Shown: one piece after another, positions 47,363-56,352 of the stretch | Layout: every line of letters starts with the position of its first letter | How positions within the stretch are numbered: position 1 is the stretch's first letter | Source: Helicobacter hepaticus ATCC 51449 | GTDB lineage: Bacteria; Campylobacterota; Campylobacteria; Campylobacterales; Helicobacteraceae | DNA length: 64,000 nt | Direction of reading: 5' to 3' | Assembly: GCF_000007905.1 (NCBI RefSeq) | Contig: NC_004917.1 | Coordinates: forward strand, 1,735,147-1,799,146 | Notes under the pieces: model-generated | Database searches by the model: none | The model's input: the letters and a program-made list of their open reading frames with translations, nothing else | What the model was told of the DNA's origin: nothing | Made by a program: the position numbers and the translations under genes

Positions 47363-48787
47363 TTGAGACAAATTGTATTCATAAGTATGCTATGGATTAC
47401 TATAATTTTTATGACTGCTTGCTCACACCACGATTCTTTACAATCATTTAATAAATATTACTACGGTGGCAATGATGAAAAAGCCTATAAATATGCCAAA
47501 GACAAAGCCGGAAAATCTGGAGATGTATTATGGAATCTTCAAGCGGGTGTGAGTGCATTTACTTCACATCAAGAAGATACTCTAAATCTTTTAGAACAAG
47601 GTGAAACACTCTTTAGCAAATATGAATCAGAAGGTTTAATGGGTGGCATATTTGGCAGTGTAGGTTCAGTGCTTGTTAATGAAAATATTAGAGATTATCG
47701 TGGCAATATTTATGAGGGCGTTATGTTCAATTATTATAAGGCACTCAATACTATGTCGCAAAAAGACTATGCTCGTGCACGTGTAGAATTTAATCGTGCA
47801 AATGACAGACAACGTCGTGCTAAAGATTACTTTAATAAAGATATTCAAAAAGCTCTTGCACAAGAACATAAACAAAATGCACAAGATAGGAATCTTCAGC
47901 AAGTTGATACTCACTCTTCTATCTCTTCTCTTTTGCAAAAAGAATACAGCAATTTAAAAAATTTTCAAGCTTATGAGGGCTTTATCAATCCTGCAGTAAG
48001 TTATGTTTCCGCGCTTTTTTTTATGCTTGAAGAAGATTACAATAAAGCAATGGATTTATACAAAGAATCTTATGGGATTAATCACGCTTCAATCATTAAT
48101 CAAGACTTACAAATAATGCAAAAGCGTAAAAATAGTAATACAGATGCTAGATATACTTGGTTTATTATTGAAGATGGGCAAAGTGCGCATAAACAGGATA
48201 TGTCAATTAATTTACCTACATTTTATGTTAGCAATAATGTCTTGCACGTAGGTGTTGCTATACCAATGCTTGTAGAAGGAAAAATAAGTGCTCGCATATA
48301 TCAAGCTCAAAGCACAGAACAACAAAATTTTAAAGCCTCTGAAGTAGCTGATTTAGATAAAGTGATTGCAAATGAATTTAATAAGCAACTCCCCTTTATT
48401 CTTACACGCACAATCTCTTCTGCTATACTCAAATCAATTACTCAAAATGTATTGGATAATCAATTTGGCACAATAGGAGCTTTAGCAGGTGCACTTTATT
48501 CTATGAGCACAACAAATGCTGATGTGCGTATTGCTACAGCTTTACCCAAACGTGTACTTGTGCTACAAATTCCAAATAATGTGGGTAAATTTATGCTTCA
48601 GGCTGATAATCGTCCACTTTATAATGTGCATTTTGAGTGTATAAAAGAAACATCTTTACAAAAAAATATGCAAAAAATAAAAAATATTATTACTTTATGT
48701 GAAAAAAACGATAACATTCTATATTTGCGTGTCAAGGGTAATAACCCAACTTATAGAATCTTAAAGGGCGGTAACATTGATGAATAA
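47363..48787 (+). CDS. COG3014-like lipoprotein
   Basis: This 474-residue lipoprotein starts at TTG 47363 with a weak ribosome site. The lipobox is MTAC with C20. The rest has helical TPR-like repeats (MSQKDYARARVEFNRANDRQRRA, about 130-160; FFMLEEDYNKAMDLYKES) and a beta-rich C-terminal half. COG3014 proteins are found next to LpoB in several Proteobacteria. It is the first of four co-oriented lipoprotein genes. The role is not established; a scaffold for the cell-wall machinery is a fair guess. Confidence 0.75.
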   Translation: MRQIVFISMLWITIIFMTACSHHDSLQSFNKYYYGGNDEKAYKYAKDKAGKSGDVLWNLQAGVSAFTSHQEDTLNLLEQGETLFSKYESEGLMGGIFGSVGSVLVNENIRDYRGNIYEGVMFNYYKALNTMSQKDYARARVEFNRANDRQRRAKDYFNKDIQKALAQEHKQNAQDRNLQQVDTHSSISSLLQKEYSNLKNFQAYEGFINPAVSYVSALFFMLEEDYNKAMDLYKESYGINHASIINQDLQIMQKRKNSNTDARYTWFIIEDGQSAHKQDMSINLPTFYVSNNVLHVGVAIPMLVEGKISARIYQAQSTEQQNFKASEVADLDKVIANEFNKQLPFILTRTISSAILKSITQNVLDNQFGTIGALAGALYSMSTTNADVRIATALPKRVLVLQIPNNVGKFMLQADNRPLYNVHFECIKETSLQKNMQKIKNIITLCEKNDNILYLRVKGNNPTYRILKGGNIDE

Positions 48788-49385
48788 AGCTTTTTTATAT
48801 CTTATAACCATAGGTGCATTATTTATGGTAGGTTGTAGCACATCACCAAAATATATTAATACAGCAGATTCTAAATCTTATACAAGTATGGGACTTGATT
48901 ATCACGACATTGAAAAAGCAGCAAGTAATAGTGTTCGTTCTTTACTCAATAGTAATTATGTGCGCAATCTTTCTCGCACAGGCTCTCCTAAAGTATTAAT
49001 GATATCAAATGTCATTAATGATACTATGCAAACTATTGATACAGAACAGCTTACTCGGAAAGTAACACGTGATATGCGTAATAGTGGAAAATTTGTTCTT
49101 ACTCTCGCAGTAGGAAATAAAAAAGATAAAGGTATTACGATGGGTAGGAGTGTGCGTGATAATGATGAATTTGACCAACACACTACAATTGAAAAAGGCA
49201 CATTAAAAGCTCCAGAATTTTCTCTATCAGGAAAAATTGTGCAAAAAAATACTAAAATTGGCTCAAAGCAGCGCACTGACTATTATTTCCTTCTCACACT
49301 TACCAACATTAAAGATGGTCTTGTTGTTTGGGACGATGAGGTAAATATCATTAAGCTTGGCTCAAATTCATCTGTAAGCTGGTAA
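48780..49385 (+). CDS. LpoB-like penicillin-binding protein activator
   Basis: I chose ATG 48780 (AAAGGGCGG 8 bases upstream). The product is 201 residues with lipobox MVGC, C19. It shows the LpoB family layout: PKVLMISNVINDTMQ, IDTEQLTRKVTRDMRNSGKF, EFSLSGKIVQKN and YYFLLTLTNIKDGLVVW. In E. coli LpoB reaches across the periplasm to activate PBP1B. The flexible linker before the globular domain is short here. It overlaps the preceding gene by 8 bases. Confidence 0.85.
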   Translation: MNKAFLYLITIGALFMVGCSTSPKYINTADSKSYTSMGLDYHDIEKAASNSVRSLLNSNYVRNLSRTGSPKVLMISNVINDTMQTIDTEQLTRKVTRDMRNSGKFVLTLAVGNKKDKGITMGRSVRDNDEFDQHTTIEKGTLKAPEFSLSGKIVQKNTKIGSKQRTDYYFLLTLTNIKDGLVVWDDEVNIIKLGSNSSVSW

Positions 49386-49409
49386 ATAACTAAATTTTAG
49401 GAGGCATTT

Positions 49410-49988
49410 ATGAAAACACATACAAAAGTTTTATTTGGAGGCATTATTACAGGGTTGCTTATTATAGGCTGCGCCAATAAAGATGATGCACTTGGTGTTG
49501 GTGGTAAGAGTATCGATAAAAAAGCACTTCAAGCTCTTAGTATTCAAGGTGCACCAAATTGGGTGCTCAATGGTGGGCAAGGTGATATGAGCGCCGTAGG
49601 AATTGCTGATATTATTAATGGTGATTTGGGCTATGCACGCACAGAAGCATTAGCTTTAGCTAGAGATGAACTTGCACGACAAGTAGCTACAGAGGTTGAA
49701 GGCGTAATAAATCGTGCAGCAAGTGTAACTATGGGTTCTTCAGTCCAAGATGCGCAGGTTTCTAAAGCTAGTGAACAAATCATAAAACAGGGTGTTTCTC
49801 AAACTCTTAGTGGAACAAAGCAAACCGATACTTGGATTACCAAAGATGCAACCAAAATCTTTGTGCTTATTAAACTTAATCCGGAGCTTAAAGCCAAGCT
49901 TCAAGCTAATGTAAAGAGAGAAATTAACAAAAGTTCTCTTCCAAGCAATATAAGACAAGAGGCTGCAAGATCATTTTTGATTCGGTAA
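49410..49988 (+). CDS. LPP20-family lipoprotein
   Basis: This 192-residue lipoprotein has lipobox IIGC with C21. The LPP20 domain at about 50-170 (GAPNWVLNGGQGDMSAVGIADI, ARTEALALARDELARQVATEVEGV, KDATKIFVLIKLNP) is the family known from the H. pylori Lpp20 antigen of the outer membrane. AGGAGG lies before the ATG. It is third in the lipoprotein operon, 24 bases after the LpoB-like gene. Confidence 0.88.
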   Translation: MKTHTKVLFGGIITGLLIIGCANKDDALGVGGKSIDKKALQALSIQGAPNWVLNGGQGDMSAVGIADIINGDLGYARTEALALARDELARQVATEVEGVINRAASVTMGSSVQDAQVSKASEQIIKQGVSQTLSGTKQTDTWITKDATKIFVLIKLNPELKAKLQANVKREINKSSLPSNIRQEAARSFLIR

Positions 49989-50019
49989 TGCTAAATTTGA
50001 AAACTAAAATAAATTAAAT

Positions 50020-50934
50020 ATGATGTCATTGCTAAGAATCATACTTCCCATATATATTATCATTATATATGGAGGTTGCTTTGGTAGTTCGCCTAAACCT
50101 CCTTCTTGGTATGGTAAATCCTCAACAAATGAAACCCAACTCATTGGTTTTGGAAGTGCAAATAGTCTCAATACTGCTCAAGCTAATGCTTTGAGTGATA
50201 TTATTACCCAAATCAATGTCCAAGTAAGCACACAATTTAGCTCCAATATAAAAAGACAAAATAATCTTATCACTCATAATTCAAGCAATGAGGTATATCT
50301 TGATAGTGCAGGAATTGAATTAAATGATGTGCAATATTCACGTAGTGCATTTGAAAATGGTATATTTTATGTAGAAGCAAAAGTTCATAAAGCTACTCTT
50401 ATTAAGCAGTTCCAAAAAAAGTTCAATACCGTATATAACTCCCTTAATCTTTCTCGTATTACTCAATGCAACACAATTTCTATTAAAGATAAAATACAGA
50501 TTGAGAAAAATTTAGAAATTTTACACCTGTATGCTACACTACTCCAAACATTAGGAACTACAAGCAAACCACTTAATAATTTTGAAAATATCCTTGCCGC
50601 AAATACACCACAACCTAATGCGAAGCTTGTTATTGAAAGTAATTTGACTAATGAAATAATTTATAATAATTTGGCAAAGGAATTGGGACATTTTTACAGC
50701 TTTGATTCTCAAGCAAACCAAATTCTAAAAGCTAAAGTGCAAGTAAGCAACAGCAACGAAGGTGTAAAAATTAATATAATTTTTACCATATTTGATTGTC
50801 GCAATAATCCCATATTTAATACAAATGTAAGCTATACTCATAATGCTACCAATGTGCAAGAGGCATTACGTTTTGCTTCACAGCGCGTAAGTGTTCAGTT
50901 ATATAAAAAAATACAAGAATGGATTGAACAATAA
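50020..50934 (+). CDS. LPP20-like lipoprotein
   Basis: This 304-residue lipoprotein has lipobox YGGC with C20. Residues about 25-140 are a second, divergent LPP20-type domain (PPSWYGKSSTNETQLIGFGSANS, TAQANALSDIITQINVQVS, FENGIFYVEAKVHK). The C-terminal part has strands such as NEGVKINIIFTIFDC. It is the last gene of the lipoprotein operon and converges on murE. No clear ribosome site precedes the ATG, so it may be translated by coupling. Confidence 0.8.
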   Translation: MMSLLRIILPIYIIIIYGGCFGSSPKPPSWYGKSSTNETQLIGFGSANSLNTAQANALSDIITQINVQVSTQFSSNIKRQNNLITHNSSNEVYLDSAGIELNDVQYSRSAFENGIFYVEAKVHKATLIKQFQKKFNTVYNSLNLSRITQCNTISIKDKIQIEKNLEILHLYATLLQTLGTTSKPLNNFENILAANTPQPNAKLVIESNLTNEIIYNNLAKELGHFYSFDSQANQILKAKVQVSNSNEGVKINIIFTIFDCRNNPIFNTNVSYTHNATNVQEALRFASQRVSVQLYKKIQEWIEQ

Positions 50935-50936
50935 AA

Positions 50937-52328
50937 CTATGTGCGGCTTGCAAAATAGTTGCGCACTACTTCCCTATCATCAAAATATATTTTTTCATTA
51001 CCTATAATTTGATAATCTTCATCGCCTTTGCCTAAAATCAAAAGCACTTCATCAGATTCTAAGGATTCTAGCGCCATATAAATTGCTTTTTTGCGATCTG
51101 CTTCAACAAATACATATTCTCCATCTTGCATACCACTCAAAATATCCTCAATAATGCTTTTTGGGGATTCTGTGCGTGGATTGTCGCTTGTGATATAAAT
51201 TTTATGTGCAAATTGTTGCGCACAAGCTCCCATTTTAGGGCGTTTAGATTTATCTCTATCACCACCTGCCCCAAAAACAACAGCTATTTTACAATGCCTA
51301 AAACTCTCAAAGATTTGATACATACCATCGTATGTGTGAGCAAAATCCACAATAACAAGAGGCATATTATGCACTACCTCCATACGTCCACTCACACCAC
51401 CAAAATGTTCTAATGCCTCCGCTATTCGCTCTAGTGGTTCTTGAGTGAGAATCTTTACTGCTCCAATAGCAGCAAGGGTATTATACAGGTTATGCTTTCC
51501 ATACAAATGCGCTTGTATTGCACTTTGTTCATTTGTCTTATAATCTCGTTCTCTCCACGAAATATACCCATCAATACCATTTTCAAGTGCATATACATCA
51601 ACGCTTAAATTTCCTTTTTTTTCTATGCCATAGAAATATGCTGCTTTATCAGTGCAATATATATAGGGCTCATCAGCATTGAGGAGTTTTCTACCTTCAC
51701 CTTCAAAAAAGCTATTTTTAATGCGCCGATATTCTTCTACACTCTTATGATAATCCAAATGATCACTTGTAATATTTGTGAGAATCTTAAGTGCAAAATC
51801 AAGTCCGGCTATGCGTTCTTGTTCAATAGCGTGGGAGCTTACTTCCATAATAAAAAAATTACACTTTTGCTCCATTGCTATACAAAGATTTTCATATAGC
51901 TCAAGCATACTTGGAGTTGTCAAGCCTTTAGGTTTAATCCTATGCTCATTAATAAAAAAACCTCTTGTGCCAAGCAAGGCAACATTAAATCCCAAATCAA
52001 GCAAAATAGAGTAAATAATAGCTGCGGTGGTTGTTTTTCCATTTGTGCCAGTGATACCTACAATATTTGGTGAATTATGAGAAAAATTTGCCATAAGAAT
52101 ATCGTTAAGTTCATAAGATTCTACCATAGAGCAAGATTGTGCTATTTGAGGCGTAATAAAGTTTTTATTTTGTTTATTCTTTACGAATAAAACCTTGTCT
52201 GTATCTGCATCTTTTTGCAAGCCAAATTTATCACCCTCACCTTTTAAGAGGGATTCTATCACTCGTGTATCATCTGTCAGAGCTATAAAGCTTCTATCCT
52301 TATAACTTACGTTTTTTTTGATTATCAT
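50937..52328 (-). CDS. murE: UDP-MurNAc-tripeptide synthetase MurE
   Basis: This 463-residue protein adds the third residue of the cell-wall peptide. ATP site GITGTNGKTTTAAII at about 91-105, EVSSHAIEQERIAGL, SDHLDYHKSVEEYR and the C-terminal DNPRTESP loop, whose DNPR marks addition of meso-diaminopimelate. It is shorter than usual because the N-terminal domain is reduced. Its start overlaps the end of the unknown gene upstream. The order Nfu, unknown, murE matches H. pylori as I recall it. Confidence 0.95.
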   Translation of the reverse strand: MIIKKNVSYKDRSFIALTDDTRVIESLLKGEGDKFGLQKDADTDKVLFVKNKQNKNFITPQIAQSCSMVESYELNDILMANFSHNSPNIVGITGTNGKTTTAAIIYSILLDLGFNVALLGTRGFFINEHRIKPKGLTTPSMLELYENLCIAMEQKCNFFIMEVSSHAIEQERIAGLDFALKILTNITSDHLDYHKSVEEYRRIKNSFFEGEGRKLLNADEPYIYCTDKAAYFYGIEKKGNLSVDVYALENGIDGYISWRERDYKTNEQSAIQAHLYGKHNLYNTLAAIGAVKILTQEPLERIAEALEHFGGVSGRMEVVHNMPLVIVDFAHTYDGMYQIFESFRHCKIAVVFGAGGDRDKSKRPKMGACAQQFAHKIYITSDNPRTESPKSIIEDILSGMQDGEYVFVEADRKKAIYMALESLESDEVLLILGKGDEDYQIIGNEKIYFDDREVVRNYFASRT

Positions 52329-52941
52329 CAGCTACCTTTTGGAGAATCTTCTCAATCTCTTTATCGTAAATAACACTTTTTTTTAAAGATTCCATATATT
52401 CAATATATTCCATTGACATATCTTGATAATTATTTTCTACAAGTTGATTAAGAAATTCATAAAACTCATTCTTGTTTGTAAAAATAATTTTAGTGCTAAA
52501 GATTAAGTCTTCAAAAGCTTCTTTAAAGCTCTGCTTGTCTTGGACAATTTGTTTGAAATCCTGATATAAGATGCCATTAATCGCATCAGCACGTAAATTT
52601 TCAATATGCTTTATCATATTAAAAATTTTATTAGTGCTTTTATCAAAACTGCGAATGGTTTTAAGCATTTGTTCTCTCGCCTTACTCTTGCTTATTTCTT
52701 GTGAAAGCAAAATTTGATAATACTCATATAAACCAAGAGCTTGTTCTTCAAAATCTTGAGCCATATCCGAAAGAAGCACACCAATAGTAGATTCTGTATT
52801 ATTAGGTTCAAGACTTAAATTATGTGCAAAAAATCCAAAAGCTTTTTTATACTGCTTAGCGGCAAAAAAATCAAAAGCTTTTTTATTGTTTTTATTGATA
52901 ACTTGACGTGTGCGCGTATCAGTTAGCTTGATTGATTCCAT
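52300..52941 (-). CDS. Conserved hypothetical helical protein
   Basis: This 213-residue protein is all-helical, with a TPR-like start (FDFFAAKQYKKAFGFFAHNLSLEPNNTES) and a long charged remainder. It has no signal peptide. It lies between a Nfu protein (5 bases upstream) and murE (overlapping by 29 bases), an order conserved in Helicobacter as far as I know. The role is unknown. Conservation of the cluster suggests a function linked to either iron-sulfur assembly or the cell wall. Confidence 0.8.
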   Translation of the reverse strand: MESIKLTDTRTRQVINKNNKKAFDFFAAKQYKKAFGFFAHNLSLEPNNTESTIGVLLSDMAQDFEEQALGLYEYYQILLSQEISKSKAREQMLKTIRSFDKSTNKIFNMIKHIENLRADAINGILYQDFKQIVQDKQSFKEAFEDLIFSTKIIFTNKNEFYEFLNQLVENNYQDMSMEYIEYMESLKKSVIYDKEIEKILQKVADDNQKKRKL

Positions 52942-52946
52942 AAATT

Positions 52947-53222
52947 CTATCCTATTTGAAAATCTGCTTCTTTTCCGTGTTGAACATTAACAATAGCTAT
53001 ATCAGGGTGAATTTCCTCTTTAAGACGATTCTCAATGGCATATTTAAGCGTATTTGCTGAACTCGGACACCCTTTGCACGCACCTTCAAGGCGCACATAT
53101 ACTTTTGCATCTTTAATACCAAGTAAAGTAATATCACCGCCATCAAGCGTAAGTGTAGGACGCACTTTTTGGATAACTATTTCAACAGGCATTTTAAGCT
53201 CTTCATCACTAAAAGGAAACAC
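52947..53222 (-). CDS. NifU C-terminal-domain (Nfu-type) protein
   Basis: This 91-residue protein is the Nfu domain alone. It binds or transfers iron-sulfur clusters by C49 and C52 in EGACKGCPSS, with RPTLTLDGGDI before them. It carries clusters to target enzymes; NadA and the radical SAM protein in this window are examples of such users. It is the first gene of the minus-strand group ending with murE. Confidence 0.93.
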   Translation of the reverse strand: MFPFSDEELKMPVEIVIQKVRPTLTLDGGDITLLGIKDAKVYVRLEGACKGCPSSANTLKYAIENRLKEEIHPDIAIVNVQHGKEADFQIG

Positions 53223-53419
53223 TCAAACTCCTTATGATTCTATAATTTAATATACAATTTTAACGTATTTTTTCAAATACTAGAAAATCAAAGAATTGTT
53301 TATAAATGATACAAAATGATAATTTTAAAGTAAAAAACCTCAAAACCCTCTTTATTATTTATAATAAATCCTTATAGAATAAAAGCTAGAAAACTAAGAT
53401 AATATTAAGGAGTAAAATT

Positions 53420-54421
53420 ATGAACAAAATGTTGGCATTAATCTTAGGTTGCATCATAGGTTTTGGTTTTTTGGGCTGTAGTGAAGATAAAACACAAGAA
53501 AGCTATAAAGTGAAATTTGCTCACGTTGTAAGTAGTAATACTCCTAAGGGTAAAGCTGCTGATTTTTTTGCCAAACGCGTAAATGAACTTAGTGGCGCTA
53601 AAATCAAAGTAGAAGTATTTCCAAGTGCACAACTTGTAGATGATGATAAAGTATTCCAAGAACTTACACGCAATAATATTCAAATGGCAGCACCAAGTTT
53701 TTCAAAATTTACACCTATTGCCAAAGAATTTAATATATGGGATATTCCATTTTTATTCCGTGATACAAACCATTTGCATAAAGTTATGGATGGAGAAGTT
53801 GGTCAGATTCTAAAAGATGTTATTTCACAACGTGGTATTATTGCTCTTGATTATTGGGACGCTGGTTTTAAACAATTTAGCACCAATAAAAAGCCTATTA
53901 TTGTGCCTGAAGATGCTAAGGGACAAAAAATGAGAATTATGAGCTCTAAAGTGCTAGAGGAGCAAACAAAAGCCATTGGTGCTATTCCTCAAGTATTACC
54001 ATTTGGTGAAGTATATTCTGCACTTTCTACAGGCGTAGTTGATGCAGCCGAAAATCCTCTCTCTAACTTCTATAATTCTAAATTTTATGAAGTGCAAAGC
54101 TCTGTTACACTTTCAAATCACGGCTATTTAGGTTATCTAGTTGTGGTGAGTGATAAATTTTGGAAGGAGCTTCCTGATGATTTAAAAGAAATTTTTAAGC
54201 AAGCTCTCCACGAAGCTACAGAGTTTGAACGAGAAGAAAGTGCAAAAGAAGAAAAACTATTTCTTAAAAAACTTGAAAAGGATGACGCAACAAAAACACA
54301 AATTATCACACTTAATGATGAGCAAAAAGCTCTATGGAAAGAAACTATGCAGACTATTTATCCCAAGTTTTATAATATAGTTGGGCAAGATTTGATTGAA
54401 AAAATTATACAAGTGCAATAA
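53420..54421 (+). CDS. TRAP transporter solute-binding protein (DctP family)
   Basis: This 333-residue lipoprotein has lipobox FLGC with C20. The DctP fold appears in KVKFAHVVSSNTPKGKAADFF, the conserved Arg in KGQKMRIMSSKVLEEQTKAIGA at about 172-194, and LSTGVVDAAENPLSNF. Such proteins bind C4-dicarboxylates or other organic acids in the periplasm. Anchoring by lipid is unusual for DctP, which is mostly free, though known. AAGGAG precedes the ATG. It leads dctP-dctQ-dctM. Confidence 0.92.
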   Translation: MNKMLALILGCIIGFGFLGCSEDKTQESYKVKFAHVVSSNTPKGKAADFFAKRVNELSGAKIKVEVFPSAQLVDDDKVFQELTRNNIQMAAPSFSKFTPIAKEFNIWDIPFLFRDTNHLHKVMDGEVGQILKDVISQRGIIALDYWDAGFKQFSTNKKPIIVPEDAKGQKMRIMSSKVLEEQTKAIGAIPQVLPFGEVYSALSTGVVDAAENPLSNFYNSKFYEVQSSVTLSNHGYLGYLVVVSDKFWKELPDDLKEIFKQALHEATEFEREESAKEEKLFLKKLEKDDATKTQIITLNDEQKALWKETMQTIYPKFYNIVGQDLIEKIIQVQ

Positions 54422-54438
54422 TTTGCGGAGGAAACTTG

Positions 54439-55056
54439 ATGTTTTCTTGGATTACTAAACCATTTGTATGGGCACATCATAACCCACGCATTCTTAAAAT
54501 TTTTGCCATTTTAGATAAAATTATTGCCTCTATAAATAAAAACATTGCCGTAATTGGCTTAGTTGTAGGGGTGCTTATTACTGCTTTAAATGTATTTTGC
54601 CGTTATCTCACTGGATTATTTCCAGATTTTATCCACCTCTCACTGACTTGGGCAGAAGAAATTGCACGATATTGTTTTTTGTGGTCAGCTCTTTTTGGTG
54701 CAGCATATGGATTTAGAAAAGGCGTACATATCAGTGTTACTATGCTTCTTGAGCGTTTTCCTCCTCAATATGCTAAAGCTTGTGTGCTTGGTATACATAC
54801 GCTTAATGCAATCTTTCTTGCTTTTATGACATATGCCGGAGCTATGGTATGTTACGATAATTATATTCTTGGTTATATGAGCGAAGCTCTGCATAATGTC
54901 CCTTTATGGATTTTTTTGCTTTGTCTGCCTTTTGCTTTTTTTGGTGCAACTTACCGTTGTATTGAAAAAATCTATGAAGTCTCTTGGATGGAAGCAGACA
55001 AAGTAATTAAAAATGCCGAAAATGAAATGATACACGATTCTGTGATTAAAGATTAA
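54439..55056 (+). CDS. TRAP transporter small permease (DctQ family)
   Basis: I chose ATG 54439 (GGAGG 7 bases upstream); a TTG at 54436 is also possible. The product is about 205 residues with four membrane segments. Motifs: VFCRYLTG, LTWAEEIARYCFLWSALFGAAYGFRKGVHISV and the final YR helix. It bridges the binding protein and the large permease. The gap to dctM is 10 bases. Confidence 0.92.
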   Translation: MFSWITKPFVWAHHNPRILKIFAILDKIIASINKNIAVIGLVVGVLITALNVFCRYLTGLFPDFIHLSLTWAEEIARYCFLWSALFGAAYGFRKGVHISVTMLLERFPPQYAKACVLGIHTLNAIFLAFMTYAGAMVCYDNYILGYMSEALHNVPLWIFLLCLPFAFFGATYRCIEKIYEVSWMEADKVIKNAENEMIHDSVIKD

Positions 55057-55066
55057 TGGAGTATTA

Positions 55067-56341
55067 ATGAGTGTTGCATATCTAATGGTTGCTTTATTTG
55101 GTTTATTGCTTTTAGGTGTTCCTGTTTCGGTTGCTTTAGGCATAAGCGCAATTAGTGCACTGTATTTTTTTACTTCATACAATATTATTGGTTCAGCTGA
55201 AATTATGTTTAATGGCTTAAAACCTGCTCTTATGGCAATTCCTATGTTTATTCTTGCAGGTTCTCTTATGAGTAAAGGAAGTTCAGCTCAACGTATTATC
55301 AATTTTGCAACCTCTCTTGTAGGGCATTTACCGGGTGGATTACCTATAAGTGCAATTTTAGCTTGTATAATTTTTGCTGCCGTAAGCGGTAGCTCCCCTG
55401 CTACGGTTGTAGCTGTAGGTTCAGTAATGTTTTTAGCCATTGCTAATGCAAAATATCCAAAAAGTTATGCCATAGGTGCTATTACATCAGCTGGAAGTCT
55501 AGGGATTCTTATTCCTCCTTCAGTTGTAATGATTGTCTATGGTGTAACAGCAGAAGTTTCCATTGAAAAACTTTTTATGGCAGGAGTGATTCCGGGGTTA
55601 ATGATTGGCACTATGATGATGCTTTATGCGTATGTAGGTGCAAAACGACTAGGTTTCAAAGCGACAAAACCTGAAAGTTTCAAAGTGCGTTTTCAAAAAT
55701 TCAGAGAAGCATTTTGGGCATTGCTTATTGTCTTTGTTATCATTGGAGGTATTTATGGGGGTATATTTACTGCTACAGAAGCAGCAGGCATTAGTGCAGT
55801 ATATGCGTTTATTATTTCTGTTTTTGTATATAAAGATATTAAACTCAAGAATCTTCATTCGGTATTTTTAGATGCAGCTATTACCACAGCTATGATATTT
55901 TTTATCATAGGTTTTGCAGTCGTATTTGCACATTTTTTAACCAATGAGAGAATCCCTCATCTTATAGCTGAATTTCTTATTGCGCAGCAAATGAGTTGGT
56001 GGGTATTTCTTATCCTTGTAAATATTATGCTCTTTGTTATGGGGCAGTTTATGGAACCTAGCTCTGTGATTATGATAATGACACCTCTCCTTTTGCCCAT
56101 TGCCTTAGCTCTTGGTATAGACCCCATACATTTTGGTGTTGTAATGGTTGTAAATATGGAACTAGGTATGCTTACACCACCTGTAGGTTTAAATCTTTTT
56201 GTGGCAAGTTCACTTACTGGGCTTAGCCTTAAAGATGTAACAACTTCGGTGCTTCCTTGGCTTGGAATAATGTTGGTGGGTTTATTGCTTATAACTTATA
56301 TTCCAGATATTTCGCTTTGGTTACCTAATAAACTCAATTAA
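55067..56341 (+). CDS. TRAP transporter large permease (DctM family)
   Basis: This 424-residue protein has about twelve membrane segments. GLKPALMAIPMFILAGSLMSKGSSAQRIINF, AAVSGSSPATVVAVGSVM, AIGAITSAGSLGILIPPS and MEPSSVIMIMTPLLLPIA are typical of DctM. It moves the substrate using the sodium gradient. Substrate class is not fixed by sequence; the closest known pattern is C4-dicarboxylate. pitA follows 11 bases after. Confidence 0.93.
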   Translation: MSVAYLMVALFGLLLLGVPVSVALGISAISALYFFTSYNIIGSAEIMFNGLKPALMAIPMFILAGSLMSKGSSAQRIINFATSLVGHLPGGLPISAILACIIFAAVSGSSPATVVAVGSVMFLAIANAKYPKSYAIGAITSAGSLGILIPPSVVMIVYGVTAEVSIEKLFMAGVIPGLMIGTMMMLYAYVGAKRLGFKATKPESFKVRFQKFREAFWALLIVFVIIGGIYGGIFTATEAAGISAVYAFIISVFVYKDIKLKNLHSVFLDAAITTAMIFFIIGFAVVFAHFLTNERIPHLIAEFLIAQQMSWWVFLILVNIMLFVMGQFMEPSSVIMIMTPLLLPIALALGIDPIHFGVVMVVNMELGMLTPPVGLNLFVASSLTGLSLKDVTTSVLPWLGIMLVGLLLITYIPDISLWLPNKLN

Positions 56342-56352
56342 AAGGAGGATTT

